Shown: in pieces, positions 1-9,072 of the stretch
How the letters are laid out: the number at the start of each line of letters is the position of its first letter
How positions within the stretch are numbered: position 1 is the stretch's first letter
Assembly (NCBI GenBank): GCA_900465665.1
Contig: UBJO01000030.1
Coordinates: 32,710 to 96,709 of the forward strand
Reading direction: 5' to 3'
DNA from: Hyphomicrobiales bacterium
Lineage (GTDB): Bacteria; Pseudomonadota; Alphaproteobacteria; Rhizobiales; Rhizobiaceae
Length of the DNA stretch: 64,000 nt
Position numbers and translations under genes: made by a program
Notes under the pieces: generated by a model
The model's database searches: none
What the model was told of the DNA's origin: nothing
Seen by the model: the letters and a program-made list of their open reading frames with translations, nothing else

Positions 1-1236
1 GCCACCGAAGGCATCCACACCCAGGCCTGCAGCCATATCCTCGACGGCTTCAAGCCGCACTACGAATCGACGGTCACGCAGAACCTGTGGGACGACGGCG
101 CCGTCATGCTCGGCAAGCTGAACATGGACGAGTTCGCCATGGGCTCCTCCAACGAGACCTCGCATTATGGCGCGGTCATCAACCCCTGGCGCGCCGCAGG
201 CTCGAACCAGCAACTGGTTCCCGGCGGTTCCTCGGGCGGCTCGGCCGCTGCCGTTGCGGCCCATCTTTGCGCCGGCGCCACCGCCACCGACACCGGCGGC
301 TCGATCCGCCAGCCCGCCGCCTTCACCGGCACCGTCGGCATCAAGCCGACCTACGGCCGCTGCTCGCGCTGGGGCACGGTTGCCTTCGCCTCGTCGCTCG
401 ACCAGGCCGGCCCGATCGCCCGCGACGTCCGCGACGCCGCCATTCTCCTGAAGTCGATGGCCTCTGTCGACGCCAAGGACACGACCTCGGTCGATTTGCC
501 GGTTCCGGACTATGAAGCCGTGCTCGGCCAGTCGCTGAAGGGCATGAAGATCGGCATCCCGAACGAATACCGCGTCGCCGGCATGCCGGAAGAAATCGAA
601 ACGCTCTGGCAGCAGGGCATCGCCTGGCTCAAGGATGCAGGTGCTGAGATCGTCAACATCTCGCTGCCGCACACCAAGTACGCGCTGCCAGCCTATTACA
701 TCGTGGCACCTGCCGAAGCGTCGTCGAACCTCGCCCGCTACGACGGCGTGCGCTACGGCCTGCGCGTCGACGGCAAGGACATTGCCGACATGTACGAGAA
801 GACCCGCGCCGCCGGCTTCGGCAAGGAAGTCAAGCGCCGCATCATGATCGGCACCTATGTTCTCTCGGCCGGCTATTACGACGCCTATTACATCCAGGCG
901 CAGAAGGTCCGCACGCTGATCAAGCGCGACTTCGACCTCGCTTTCCACGCCGGTGTCGACGCCATCCTGACACCCGCCACTCCGTCGTCCGCCTTCGGCA
1001 TCGCCGATGAGGATCTGGCGTCCGATCCGGTCAAGATGTACCTGAACGACATCTTCACCGTCACCGTCAACATGGCCGGCCTTCCCGGCATCGCCGTCCC
1101 CGCCGGCCTCGACCACAAGGGCCTGCCGCTCGGCCTGCAGCTGATCGGCAAGCCGTTCGAGGAAGAAACGCTCTTCAAGACGGCCCACGTCATCGAACAA
1201 GCCGCCGGCCGCTTCACCCCCGCAAAGTGGTGGTAA
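1..1236 (+). CDS. gatA: GatA, aspartyl/glutamyl-tRNA amidotransferase subunit A (5' end outside window)
   Basis: Amidase subunit of the GatCAB complex, which converts Glu-tRNA(Gln) (and Asp-tRNA(Asn)) to the amidated form using ammonia released from glutamine. The frame is open from base 1, so the N-terminus and the upstream catalytic Lys lie outside the window. Visible amidase-signature features are the Gly/Ser-rich stretch [15 protein letters not shown] and the [14 protein letters not shown] motif that carries the catalytic cis-Ser/Ser pair. The chain ends in PAKWW. gatB lies about 4.7 kb downstream on the same strand, so gatA and gatB are separated here, as is common in rhizobia. Identification is secure; only the start is missing. 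Confidence 0.97.
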   Translation, partial: ATEGIHTQACSHILDGFKPHYESTVTQNLWDDGAVMLGKLNMDEFAMGSSNETSHYGAVINPWRAAGSNQQLVPGGSSGGSAAAVAAHLCAGATATDTGGSIRQPAAFTGTVGIKPTYGRCSRWGTVAFASSLDQAGPIARDVRDAAILLKSMASVDAKDTTSVDLPVPDYEAVLGQSLKGMKIGIPNEYRVAGMPEEIETLWQQGIAWLKDAGAEIVNISLPHTKYALPAYYIVAPAEASSNLARYDGVRYGLRVDGKDIADMYEKTRAAGFGKEVKRRIMIGTYVLSAGYYDAYYIQAQKVRTLIKRDFDLAFHAGVDAILTPATPSSAFGIADEDLASDPVKMYLNDIFTVTVNMAGLPGIAVPAGLDHKGLPLGLQLIGKPFEEETLFKTAHVIEQAAGRFTPAKWW

Positions 1237-1263
1237 GCGGACTGAAAATCAGAGACATGACGA

Positions 1264-1297
1264 TCGCCGACCACATGCTGGTCGGCGAAGTCGGTTT
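1264..1297 (+). terminator. Probable terminator after gatA
   Basis: A perfect 9-bp inverted repeat, TCGCCGACC / GGTCGGCGA with a 7-nt loop, is followed by a short T-containing stretch (TCGGTTTT). The U-tract is weak, so this could also be a stem that only stabilises the mRNA end. Confidence 0.45.
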
Positions 1298-1349
1298 TGC
1301 GGCAGGGAAGTGCCACGTATCTTAGATGCACAAAGTGGAGGAGAAGCTT

Positions 1350-1619
1350 ATGGCATCGCAGATTACAGTGCTCGTCGAGGCCTTCGACCACTTGGCCGCC
1401 GCGGATTTCACGATGGGCGCGGAGTGGAAGACCGTGCACGATATCTGCCAGGCCCATGAAGGAGAACAGCCTTTCGATTGGGGGCACGCGCTCTGTCACC
1501 GCATCGAAGGCGATGACTGGAATGCCGGCTATTGGTATCGGCTGGCGGGCAAGACGGTCGCGACAGGTTCGTTTGCCGATGAGTGGGCCGCCATGCGCTT
1601 GGTATTGCTGGCCAAGTGA
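1350..1619 (+). CDS. Conserved small hypothetical protein
   Basis: An 89-residue protein with no motif I recognise. It is acidic and Trp/His-containing (GAEWKTVHDICQAHEGE, DWNAGYWYRLAGK) with no membrane segment, so it is probably a small soluble cytoplasmic protein. I chose this ATG over one 24 bases upstream because a strong GGAGGAG ribosome-binding site sits directly before it. It stands alone between gatA and the glycosyltransferase pair. A role in metabolite handling is possible but cannot be argued from the sequence. Confidence 0.7.
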   Translation: MASQITVLVEAFDHLAAADFTMGAEWKTVHDICQAHEGEQPFDWGHALCHRIEGDDWNAGYWYRLAGKTVATGSFADEWAAMRLVLLAK

Positions 1620-1770
1620 AAAAGGTACCGCATCCGGAGTTGCCGTGTCTCGGCCACCGGTTTTTCACCTCGGATTCGTCGGTCCACAAGTATCCAAATT
1701 GCTGATGCTGGTCGTCGCGGTATCTCGCTGGATTTTTATTTGGCGACCTGCTACGTGCGATTGAATTCCA

Positions 1771-2868
1771 TTGGTGGATAACGCTTTGCCCGCAGGTCGT
1801 ATTTCTATTATTGCCCCGACATACAATGAGTCGGGAAACGTCATTCCTTTCATCGAACGCACCAAGGCTGCCCTTCATGAAAAGGATTGGGAGATCATCT
1901 TCGTCGATGATAACTCTGCCGATGGAACGGCGCAGAAAGTCTTCGACTACGCTGCGCATGATCCGCGCATACGCATTATCACCCGCCTCCAGGATCGAGG
2001 CCTTGCGAAGTCGAGTATCCAGGGCATGCTCTCTGCAAAGGGCGGGCTGCTGTGCGTGATGGACGTCGATGGCCAGCATGATCCTGAAGTGGTCAAGGAT
2101 CTGGTCGATCGACTGCATCAGGATAATTTACATATCGTCAGCGCCGCACGCCGGTTGGGCGACGAGCGCCAGGCGGACGCATTGTCGCCGGTGCGCAATA
2201 CTTTGTCGAAGGTTGGCAACTGGTTGAGCAGCTTCGTCCTGGGACGCCAGCTGGTCGACCCGCTGACTGGCTTCTTCGTTATCAGGCGCGAGGCGTTCCT
2301 GGGAATTGCACCGCAGCTTGGCGACGCGGGCTTCAAGCTTCTTCTCGATATCCTCTATTCGCGCAAGGATTTGCGTCACGCCGAAGTGCCTTTTGATTTC
2401 CAGGCGCGGCTGAGTGGCGAATCCAAGCTCGACAGCTACGTGATCTGGAAATTCGTCACCTTCCTGCTCAGCAAGATGACACGCGGCATCGTGCCTGCGA
2501 ACCTGATTTCCTTCCTGTTCGTTGGAGGCTCGGGTCTCTTCGTTCACTTGGCGGTTCTCTACAGCGCGCTGGCGCTTTCCGTGCCCTTCATGGCGGCGCA
2601 GACCGTGGCGACGCTGGTAGCCGCCACCAGCAACTTCCTGCTCAACAACCTGCTGACCTTCCAGGATCGCCGGCTGCGCGGCATGAACAAGTTCTGGGGC
2701 TATCTGAAGTTCCTGTTCGTGTCCTCTGTCGGCATTGTCGCCAATGTTTCGGCCGCAACCCTTGCCTATGAACGGCTGGTGCACGTGGTCTTCCTTGCCA
2801 CGCTCGCGGGCATCGCGATCGATACGGTGTGGAAGTTCGTGATCGCCAACAAGTTCATCTGGAAGTAG
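1771..2868 (+). CDS. GT2 (DPM1-like) glycosyltransferase fused to a GtrA-like membrane domain
   Basis: Two-domain protein of about 365 residues. The N-terminal ~230 residues are a GT-A family 2 transferase of the dolichyl/undecaprenyl-phosphate mannose synthase type: SIIAPTYNESGNV start, FVDDNSADGT nucleotide-binding segment and a DxD-type VMDVDGQHDP metal site. The C-terminal ~120 residues form four hydrophobic segments typical of GtrA/DPMS proteins (NLISFLFVGGSGLFVHL onward). It probably charges a polyprenyl phosphate with a sugar and helps flip it. The downstream GT39-like gene 12 bases away is the natural acceptor enzyme. The start is a TTG (or the next codon, GTG) with a weak ribosome-binding site, so the N-terminus is uncertain by a few residues. 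Confidence 0.9.
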   Translation: MVDNALPAGRISIIAPTYNESGNVIPFIERTKAALHEKDWEIIFVDDNSADGTAQKVFDYAAHDPRIRIITRLQDRGLAKSSIQGMLSAKGGLLCVMDVDGQHDPEVVKDLVDRLHQDNLHIVSAARRLGDERQADALSPVRNTLSKVGNWLSSFVLGRQLVDPLTGFFVIRREAFLGIAPQLGDAGFKLLLDILYSRKDLRHAEVPFDFQARLSGESKLDSYVIWKFVTFLLSKMTRGIVPANLISFLFVGGSGLFVHLAVLYSALALSVPFMAAQTVATLVAATSNFLLNNLLTFQDRRLRGMNKFWGYLKFLFVSSVGIVANVSAATLAYERLVHVVFLATLAGIAIDTVWKFVIANKFIWK

Positions 2869-2880
2869 GCGAGGCCACCC

Positions 2881-4350
2881 ATGCAGTCCAAGACCGTGGA
2901 TGCTGCAAAGCCTCTCTGGATCATCCTCTCGATCGTCGTCTGCCTGCTGGTGTTGTGTCAGCTCATGCATCAGTCGATGTTCTTTGATGGCGCCATCTAC
3001 GCCAGCATCGCGCGCAACTTGGCTGAAGGCGCTGGATCGCCTTGGCGACTGCAGTTCTCCGAGACCTTATTTTCGGTCTTCTCGGAACATCCGCCTCTGA
3101 TGATGTGGCTCGAGGCCATTGGTTTTCGTCTGTTCGGCGATACGATCGCCGTTGAGAAATGTTTCTCGCTGATGACGTTGATCGCCAGCGGCTTCATTCT
3201 GCTGAAGATTTGGCAGCGATTGCACGCAAACGATCCCGAGCTTCGGTGGGCAGGCCCCATGGCCCTAGCCATGGCACTCGCCGCCGGACGTGTCAGCTGG
3301 GCCTTCACCAATGGCATGCTCGAAAACCTGCTGATCGTTTTCACATCGCTCGCGATCTACTGTGTTGTCGTCGCTTACGACGGCGCAGGCCTCAGGAGCA
3401 CCATATCGCGCTCCGTCTTGATGGTTGCTGCAGGAGTTTTGGTGGCTTTGGCCTTGATGACCAAAGGCTTGGTCGGCCTGTTCCCTCTCGCAACACCGGG
3501 GATATGGTGGCTGGCATTTCGCCGTCGAAATCTGGTCTCCTTCATCGTCGACACATTTGTCATGACGGCGACGGTAATCGTTTTCTTTGCCGCTCTCTGG
3601 CAGTTCGACGACGCCCGGGGGGCGATCGAACGCTATCTCTCCATACAGTTGCTGCCCAGCTTGACTGGACAACGCGGAAGCGGCGGCGGCCATTGGAGTG
3701 CCGTGCGCGCCTTCGTACGCGTCAATGCCTATCCGGCGATCGTGATGTTGATTGTTCTGCTCTGCGACCGGCGCTGGGGAAATCGCCCGGAATTGTCTCG
3801 CGATCTGAAGCAGGCGCGTCGACAAACTGCCGCCTTCCTGGCGCTCGTGGGCTTTTCCGCCTCGCTGCCCTTGCTCGTGAGCCCACGCGTCGCCAGTTTC
3901 TATTTCAATCCTTCGTTGGCCTATTTTGCGTCGGCATTCGCGGTTGCGAGCGCACCGGCCGTTATTCGAGCTCTCAAGGCAATGAATGCGCGCTCGTATC
4001 GTCGTCTGACGATCGGCTTGGCTGCGGCGCTTGCGTTGAGCGTCATTCTCGTCGGTTTCAACATCGGTCGCCCTGGCACGGATGCAGCTACGATCGCGAA
4101 CGCTGCAGCCATCGCGGACCATGTCTGCCCGACAACGGGCGCGTGCGAACGTGTCGTCACTGTCTGTGGCGCTGCGGCCGAAGATTGGGCGCTTTACGGC
4201 TATCTCGAGCGTTGGCATAAAGTCAGCCTTGCGCCCATGGACGCCGAGACAGGCAACTATATGGTGGTTGACGATAGCTGCCGCGACCGGGTTGCCGGCT
4301 ACCGCGATACAGGTGTCCAGCTCTCGAAATATCGGCTGCTTCAACGCTGA
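2881..4350 (+). CDS. GT39/ArnT-like membrane glycosyltransferase
   Basis: A 489-residue polytopic membrane protein. The first membrane segment (WIILSIVVCLLVLCQLM) is followed by a periplasmic loop with the D-x-A-x-Y-A family pattern (FFDGAIYASIARNLAEG) and an EHPPLMMWLE segment. This is the arrangement of GT-C family 39 enzymes, which transfer a sugar from a polyprenyl-phosphate donor outside the cytoplasmic membrane. About ten further hydrophobic stretches and a soluble C-terminal tail with paired cysteines follow. It shares an operon with the GT2-GtrA fusion that would make the lipid-linked donor. The acceptor (LPS, protein or exopolysaccharide) cannot be read from sequence. Confidence 0.85.
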   Translation: MQSKTVDAAKPLWIILSIVVCLLVLCQLMHQSMFFDGAIYASIARNLAEGAGSPWRLQFSETLFSVFSEHPPLMMWLEAIGFRLFGDTIAVEKCFSLMTLIASGFILLKIWQRLHANDPELRWAGPMALAMALAAGRVSWAFTNGMLENLLIVFTSLAIYCVVVAYDGAGLRSTISRSVLMVAAGVLVALALMTKGLVGLFPLATPGIWWLAFRRRNLVSFIVDTFVMTATVIVFFAALWQFDDARGAIERYLSIQLLPSLTGQRGSGGGHWSAVRAFVRVNAYPAIVMLIVLLCDRRWGNRPELSRDLKQARRQTAAFLALVGFSASLPLLVSPRVASFYFNPSLAYFASAFAVASAPAVIRALKAMNARSYRRLTIGLAAALALSVILVGFNIGRPGTDAATIANAAAIADHVCPTTGACERVVTVCGAAAEDWALYGYLERWHKVSLAPMDAETGNYMVVDDSCRDRVAGYRDTGVQLSKYRLLQR

Positions 4351-4357
4351 GGTGTGA

Positions 4358-4385
4358 AAACGGCGCCACCTGAGCGGCGCCGTTT
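4358..4385 (+). terminator. Rho-independent-type terminator
   Basis: Inverted repeat AAACGGCGCC / GGCGCCGTTT with an 8-nt loop directly after the GT39 stop. The A/T ends make it usable on both strands, so it may also end the leftward YjhX-family gene that stops 6 bases away. Confidence 0.75.
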
Positions 4386-4390
4386 CGCTG

Positions 4391-4648
4391 TCATCGGTTG
4401 TCGAGCTGCGAGCGAACCAGCCGCAAGCCGCGTTCGGTGATCCGATATGGCTGCCCGGTCTGCGATCTGATCGCCTTCAGCCGTTTGAGCTTTCGAAAGA
4501 GCTCGAGGTCGAAGCCTGGGTAGAGCCAGCCGTCGCGGGTGAGGCAGTTGACGGCCTCGATCTTGTGTCTGTCGTCGCGTTCGATTTCGATGCGGCCGCC
4601 TTGGGCCAGCAAGTGCAGGATGCGCTGTTCGGCGCGTGAAATATCCAT
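4391..4648 (-). CDS. YjhX/TopAI-family toxin
   Basis: 85 residues, the usual length of the YjhX family. It shows the family's N-terminal SRAEQRILHLLAQGGRI, a central FRKLKRLKAIRS and the C-terminal PYRITERGL..VRSQLDNR. In E. coli YjhX (TopAI) inhibits topoisomerase I and is countered by the GNAT-fold protein YjhQ. Here a GNAT gene starts 307 bases away, divergently transcribed. Family membership is clear from sequence; toxin function is inferred from the E. coli protein. Confidence 0.88.
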   Translation of the reverse strand: MDISRAEQRILHLLAQGGRIEIERDDRHKIEAVNCLTRDGWLYPGFDLELFRKLKRLKAIRSQTGQPYRITERGLRLVRSQLDNR

Positions 4649-4955
4649 GGAGATGTTGATCCGGTCTCGCGCCGTTTAAGGCGCACAAAAACGATCTGGC
4701 GTCCGAATGGGACGTCAGGGCTTCGTTCTCGTCAGGCCCATGCGCGCAAGAAAACTTGCGGGCAGGGCCTTTACCGGGTCTCTGATTGCGAGCTCAACAT
4801 GAGGGTTTGATAGGCTTCGACCCCGTCGGCGTCAAGGTCGGCGCCAAGCGAGCTCCATCTTTCGCAATGCGGGATAAGCTGCGCCTGGCGTTACGGAAGG
4901 CTTTGAGATGGCCCGATTCGGTGGTTTACTTTCCTGGGTGTTTCGGAGGTTCTGA
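4649..4955. other. Gene-free intergenic region between YjhX-type gene and GNAT gene
   Basis: I see no credible coding frame or strong terminator here. It must contain the promoters of both divergent genes. An imperfect repeat around GAAAACTTGCGGGCAGGG and a CGGAGG ribosome-binding site just before the GNAT start are the only features noted. Confidence 0.5.
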
Positions 4956-5462
4956 TTGATCACTATTCGCAATGCCCATGAGGGCGAAGCCGAGGTTTTG
5001 AGCGAGATCGGCCTGCGCGCCTGGCAGAAGGCGATGGCGCCGATCGGCGAGGCGGATGCGATGGCGTCGGCTGCCCGCAGCGCTTTCATGAATTTCGCCG
5101 AGACCCGCTGGCTCACCATCACCGTTATCGAATGGAACGGCCATACGGCCGGATGGGCAGCGCGTGAAAATCTCGACGAGACGATTTCCGACTTCTGGAT
5201 CGATCCGTCGTTCACCGGCCATGGCCTCGGTTCGGCGCTGCTGCAGTCGATCGAGAAGGAAGTGGCGGAGCAGGGGCTCGATAGCGTCATGATGCAGACC
5301 CACGCCGAGAACAACGAGGCGATCGCCTTCTTCAAGAAGAACGGCTATTCAATTCACTGGCTGTCGGTCGCCTATAATCCCAAGCTCGACCGCGACGTTC
5401 CCTCGGTTGGGCTATCGAAGCCGGTGTCATCGCCGGGCGATGGTCCCTACGGCGCCTTCTAG
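4956..5462 (+). CDS. GNAT-family N-acetyltransferase
   Basis: A 168-residue single-domain GNAT protein. It begins ITIRNAHEGEAEVL, has the acetyl-CoA pyrophosphate-binding motif A (IDPSFTGHGLGSALL, the R/Q-x-x-G-x-G/A type) near residue 90, and ends motif B with NNEAIAFFKKNGY. The likely start is a non-ATG (TTG) codon preceded by CGGAGG. The substrate is unknown. Its divergent neighbour is a YjhX/TopAI toxin, whose E. coli antitoxin YjhQ is also a GNAT protein, so an antitoxin role is possible. The last 4 bases overlap the convergent DUF1294 gene. Confidence 0.88.
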   Translation: MITIRNAHEGEAEVLSEIGLRAWQKAMAPIGEADAMASAARSAFMNFAETRWLTITVIEWNGHTAGWAARENLDETISDFWIDPSFTGHGLGSALLQSIEKEVAEQGLDSVMMQTHAENNEAIAFFKKNGYSIHWLSVAYNPKLDRDVPSVGLSKPVSSPGDGPYGAF

Positions 5463-5764
5463 ATCAGCCCAAGCATCCTGGCTGTGATGCCGGAGACGAG
5501 CGCGACCACGGCAAGCAGGTGAAAAACGCAGATCGCCATGAGTTCCGAGCGAAACGGCTCCTTGCGGGTCTTGTGGCGCAGTAGCTGCTGGGCGCTGACC
5601 GCCCCAGGGCTGCCGGCAAGGAACGCAAGCGTCAGAAGCGTCTTTTCGCTGATGCGCCACTGGCCGTAGCGCGCGGCCTGCTTGTCGACGAAGTAGATTG
5701 TAAACACCAGCCCGTTCCAGGCTGTGAACAGTCCGATGATTTTGGCGAGATCGGTGAGAGGCAT
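5459..5764 (-). CDS. DUF1294 small membrane protein
   Basis: 101 residues with three hydrophobic segments (IIGLFTAWNGLVFTIYF, TLLTLAFLAGSPGAV, MAICVFHLLAVVALVSGI) around a basic loop (RYGQWRISEKT, RHKTRKEPF). This is the pattern of DUF1294 inner-membrane proteins. The biochemical role of the family is unknown. It ends convergently with the GNAT gene, overlapping by 4 bases, so the two genes may share terminator sequence. Confidence 0.85.
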   Translation of the reverse strand: MPLTDLAKIIGLFTAWNGLVFTIYFVDKQAARYGQWRISEKTLLTLAFLAGSPGAVSAQQLLRHKTRKEPFRSELMAICVFHLLAVVALVSGITARMLGLI

Positions 5765-5911
5765 TGGTGAAGTTTAGCGGCGGCCCGTTAACAACCGAAA
5801 AATGCCCGGTGTGCGGCCCGCATTGGCCGAGACCATGCCGAAAGCCTTGCACCGGAAGGTCATTTCCGTTACCTCACCAGTTGAATAAGATAGCCTCAAA
5901 AGAGCATTTCC

Positions 5912-7417
5912 ATGACCCTTGTCGACGTTCGCACGCCTGATCCGAAACGCTTCATTCCCGGTGCCACTGGCGATTGGGAAGTCATCATCGGCATGGAAGT
6001 CCATGCGCAGGTGCTGTCCAATTCGAAGCTGTTCTCCGGCGCTTCGACCGAATTCGGCAAGCCGCAGAATTCCAACGTCTCGCTGGTCGATGCCGCCATG
6101 CCCGGCATGCTGCCCGTGATCAACGAGGAATGCGTCGCCCAGGCGGTCCGCACGGGTCTCGGCCTGAAGGCGCAGATCAACAAGCGCTCGATCTTCGACC
6201 GCAAGAACTACTTCTATCCCGACCTGCCGCAGGGCTATCAGATCTCGCAGTTCAAGGATCCGATCGTCGGCGAGGGCCAGATCGTCATCTCGCTCGGCCC
6301 GGATCGCCAGGGCCAGTTCGAGGATATCGAGATCGGCATCGAGCGCCTGCATCTGGAACAGGACGCCGGCAAGTCGCTGCACGACCAGCACGCCACCATG
6401 TCCTATGTGGATCTGAACCGTTCGGGCGTCGCCCTGATGGAAATCGTCTCCAAGCCGGACATGCGCTCGTCGGATGAGGCCAAGGCCTACATGACCAAGC
6501 TGCGCTCGATCGTGCGCTATCTCGGCACCTGCGACGGCAACATGGACGAAGGCTCGATGCGCGCCGACGTCAACGTCTCCGTGCGCCGCCCGGGCGAAGG
6601 CTTCGGCACGCGTTGCGAGATCAAGAACGTCAACTCCATCCGCTTCATCGGCCAGGCGATCGAATACGAAGCCCGTCGCCAGATCGCCATCCTCGAGGAT
6701 GGCGGCGTGATCGATCAGGAAACCCGCCTGTTCGACGCCGGCAAGGGCGAGACGCGCTCGATGCGCTCCAAGGAAGACGCGCACGATTATCGCTACTTCC
6801 CGGACCCCGACCTGCTGCCGCTCGAATTCGACGACGCCTATGTGGCGAACCTCGCAGCCGACCTGCCGGAACTGCCTGACGACAAGAAGGAGCGCTTCGT
6901 GCGCGAACTCGGTCTCTCGATCTACGACGCCTCCGTGCTCGTGTCGGAAAAGGCGATCGCCGATTACTTCGAAGCCGTTGCCGAAGGCCGCGATGGCAAG
7001 ATGGCTGCCAACTGGGTCATCAACGACCTCTTGGGCGCCTTGAACAAACTCGGCAAGGATATTGAATCGACTCCGGTTTCCGCCGCTCAGCTCGGTTCGA
7101 TCATCGACCTCATCAAGGCTGAGACCATCTCCGGCAAGATCGCCAAGGACGTGTTCGAAATCGTTCTGGCCGAAGGCGGAGACCCGGCCGAGATCGTCGA
7201 AAGCCGCGGCATGAAGCAGGTCACCGACACCGGCGCCATCGAAAAGGCCGTGGACGAGATCATCGCTGCCAACCCGGATCAGGTCGCCAAGGCGCAGGCC
7301 AAGCCCGCTCTCGCCGGCTGGTTCGTCGGCCAGGTGATGAAGTCGACCGGCGGCAAGGCCAACCCGCAGGCCGTCCAGGCTCTGGTCAAGGCCAAGCTCG
7401 GCATCGTCGAGGAATAG
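5912..7417 (+). CDS. gatB: GatB, aspartyl/glutamyl-tRNA amidotransferase subunit B
   Basis: 501 residues, full length for GatB. This subunit binds the misacylated tRNA and phosphorylates its side chain before amidation by GatA. Visible features are the GatB signature region ([19 protein letters not shown]), the conserved LPQGYQISQ, and a C-terminal YqeY-like tail domain ([15 protein letters not shown]). It stands apart from gatA in its own unit. The palindromic element immediately downstream separates it from the next GNAT gene. Identification is secure. Confidence 0.98.
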   Translation: MTLVDVRTPDPKRFIPGATGDWEVIIGMEVHAQVLSNSKLFSGASTEFGKPQNSNVSLVDAAMPGMLPVINEECVAQAVRTGLGLKAQINKRSIFDRKNYFYPDLPQGYQISQFKDPIVGEGQIVISLGPDRQGQFEDIEIGIERLHLEQDAGKSLHDQHATMSYVDLNRSGVALMEIVSKPDMRSSDEAKAYMTKLRSIVRYLGTCDGNMDEGSMRADVNVSVRRPGEGFGTRCEIKNVNSIRFIGQAIEYEARRQIAILEDGGVIDQETRLFDAGKGETRSMRSKEDAHDYRYFPDPDLLPLEFDDAYVANLAADLPELPDDKKERFVRELGLSIYDASVLVSEKAIADYFEAVAEGRDGKMAANWVINDLLGALNKLGKDIESTPVSAAQLGSIIDLIKAETISGKIAKDVFEIVLAEGGDPAEIVESRGMKQVTDTGAIEKAVDEIIAANPDQVAKAQAKPALAGWFVGQVMKSTGGKANPQAVQALVKAKLGIVEE

Positions 7418-7422
7418 GTCAT

Positions 7423-7470
7423 CCGGCATCGCCGAAAAGTGTGAAGCGGTTTTCGGATAGCCGATGCCGG
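7423..7470. repeat. RIME-like intergenic palindrome
   Basis: Long interrupted inverted repeat. Left arm CCGGCATCG + CCGAAAA, loop about 11 nt containing GTGTGAAGCGG, right arm TTTTCGG then a 5-nt interruption and CGATGCCGG. The internal GTGAAGCGGTTTTCGG wording is typical of the small palindromic intergenic elements (RIME class) scattered through Rhizobiaceae genomes. It may also act as an mRNA 3' stem for gatB. Confidence 0.7.
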
Positions 7471-7480
7471 AAGGAAGAAA

Positions 7481-7987
7481 ATGGTCTACTTCGTCCGCAC
7501 CGCCAGCGAGCGCGATCTCGACAAGGTTCGCGCTCTCTTGGTCGAAACCTTCCATGCGACCTACGACGCGCTGCTTGGCGCGCCGAAGGTTGATGAACTG
7601 GTCGCGACGCTCTTCTCGCCCGCGGCGTTGAAGACGCGCATGGCAAACAAGAACGCCGAATTCCTGGTGGCCGATGACGGCAAGGAGATCGGCGGCGTCG
7701 GCTATGCGGCCATGTCCGGCGAGATGACCAAGACGGTCATGCTGCATCTGCTCTACGTCCGCCCCTCGCTGCAGCGCGAGGGCATCGGCCGCGATATCTT
7801 CGCCGAGCTCGAAACCTGCTTTCCGGCAGCCGAAATCATGCGGCTCGAGGTCGAGCCGCGCAACGAGGCGGCGATCACGTTCTACCACCGGCTCGGCTTC
7901 ACCGATGTCGGCCAGAGCGAAAACAACGGCCCTGGCCAATCCGGCATCCCGGCACTGATCCTCGAAAAACCGCTCGCCAGCTATTGA
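7481..7987 (+). CDS. GNAT-family N-acetyltransferase
   Basis: 168-residue GNAT protein. It shows the motif A acetyl-CoA site (LYVRPSLQREGIGRDIFAEL), an acidic strand (IMRLEVEPRNEAAITFYHRLGF) and a short C-terminal tail. The AAGGAAG ribosome-binding site lies just before the ATG. It is followed after 10 bases by another GNAT gene, so the two are probably cotranscribed. The substrate is not predictable; ribosomal-protein or small-amine acetylation are the usual possibilities for such single-domain proteins. Confidence 0.88.
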   Translation: MVYFVRTASERDLDKVRALLVETFHATYDALLGAPKVDELVATLFSPAALKTRMANKNAEFLVADDGKEIGGVGYAAMSGEMTKTVMLHLLYVRPSLQREGIGRDIFAELETCFPAAEIMRLEVEPRNEAAITFYHRLGFTDVGQSENNGPGQSGIPALILEKPLASY

Positions 7988-7997
7988 AGCGTATCCC

Positions 7998-8462
7998 ATG
8001 GCCCCACAGATCATCATTCGCGAAGCCCGCCGGGACGATCTGAAGGCATTGATCGCCATGTTCGCTGCCGATGATATCGGTGGGCACGGCGATACGGTTT
8101 CCGAAGACGCGCTGCCGGATTACGAGCGCGCGTTTAAGACTATCGCGGCCTCTCCCGACCAGACGCTCTACGTCGCCGAACTGGCCGGCGAAGTAGTCGG
8201 CACCTTCCAGACCGCGATTCCCACGACGCTGACCGGCCGCGGAACGTCCTTCATGATCATCGAGGCCGTGCAGACGCGCGGTGATATGCGCGGGCAGGGC
8301 ATCGGCGCCCGGATGATCGAATTCTGCATCGAAAAGGCGAGGGCGCGTGGCCTGCCGCGCGTGCAGCTCATCTCCAATGCCAAGCGCAAGGATGCCCATC
8401 GCTTCTATGAGCGGCTCGGTTTCGAGCCCTCGCATCTCGGCTTCAAGATGGCGCTGAAATGA
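7998..8462 (+). CDS. GNAT-family N-acetyltransferase
   Basis: 154 residues. It has the acetyl-CoA motif A in TRGDMRGQGIGARMIEFC and motif B in NAKRKDAHRFYERLGFEPSHLGFKM. The ending (seen in many GNATs related to aminoglycoside-type or amino-acid acetyltransferases) suggests a small-molecule substrate, but none can be assigned. It is tightly coupled to the preceding GNAT gene, from which it differs clearly in sequence, so this is not a recent duplication. Confidence 0.88.
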   Translation: MAPQIIIREARRDDLKALIAMFAADDIGGHGDTVSEDALPDYERAFKTIAASPDQTLYVAELAGEVVGTFQTAIPTTLTGRGTSFMIIEAVQTRGDMRGQGIGARMIEFCIEKARARGLPRVQLISNAKRKDAHRFYERLGFEPSHLGFKMALK

Positions 8463-8567
8463 ACCCTTTTGCCTTCGGAATCACTGGACAACAGACGCTG
8501 CTGGCGGCATAAGCGAAGGATCGAATTCTGGTCCCGCTTGCTCCCAAGGCAGGCACAAGGAAAAGAC

Positions 8568-8966
8568 ATGAAAACTCTCCTCCTGCAAATTTTCACCTGG
8601 TGGAACGGTCAGACGATCGGTACCCGCTTTGCGACCTGGCGTTTCGGCAAGCGCGTCGGCGAAGATGAATTGGGCAACATCTACTACGAAGGCGGCACCA
8701 CCTCCTTCGGCCTTCCGCGCCGTTGGGTGATCTACAAGGGCTACGCGGACGCTTCGGCTATCCCGCCGGGCTGGCACGGCTGGATGCACTATCGCACCGA
8801 CGTACCGCCCTCCAAGGAGACCTATGTCGCCAAGGAATGGCAGAAGGGACACCGCGCCAACCCGACCGGTTCGCCGCAGGCTTACCGTCCGCCGGGCTCG
8901 CTCGCCGTTGCCGGCGAACGTCCGCGCGTCACGGGTGACTATGACGCATGGACGCCCGGCAGCTGA
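8568..8966 (+). CDS. NDUFA12-family NADH:ubiquinone oxidoreductase accessory subunit
   Basis: 132 residues, matching the alphaproteobacterial homologue of mitochondrial complex I subunit NDUFA12 (B17.2). It shows the start MKTLLLQIFTWWNGQTIGTR, a GTRFATWRFGKRVGEDELGN segment, the RRWVIYKGYADAS core and WHGWMHYRTDVPP. It is a peripheral, cytoplasm-facing accessory subunit that stabilises complex I. The frame extends further upstream, but the ATG after AAGGAAAAGAC is the family start. The next gene (DUF2155) is its usual neighbour in Rhizobiales. Confidence 0.95.
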   Translation: MKTLLLQIFTWWNGQTIGTRFATWRFGKRVGEDELGNIYYEGGTTSFGLPRRWVIYKGYADASAIPPGWHGWMHYRTDVPPSKETYVAKEWQKGHRANPTGSPQAYRPPGSLAVAGERPRVTGDYDAWTPGS

Positions 8967-9019
8967 TCGCAGCCAGTCCGGCCCGGTTTTTGGCCACAAT
9001 TGACCTATACCCGCAGAAT

Positions 9020-9048
9020 GGCCGCAGACACTGCGGCCTTCTATTTTT
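9020..9048 (+). terminator. Terminator after the NDUFA12-family gene
   Basis: Perfect 8-bp stem GGCCGCAG / CTGCGGCC with a 3-nt loop, followed by TTCTATTTTT. This is a good Rho-independent shape. It separates this gene from the DUF2155 gene. Confidence 0.85.
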
Positions 9049-9072
9049 GAAATGCGGTGGAGACGGAAAGAT

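Noticed and set aside
5774..8059. 761-codon leftward open frame opposite gatB
   Set aside because: Same kind of antisense shadow; gatB is certain on the plus strand and the leftward text has no family features.
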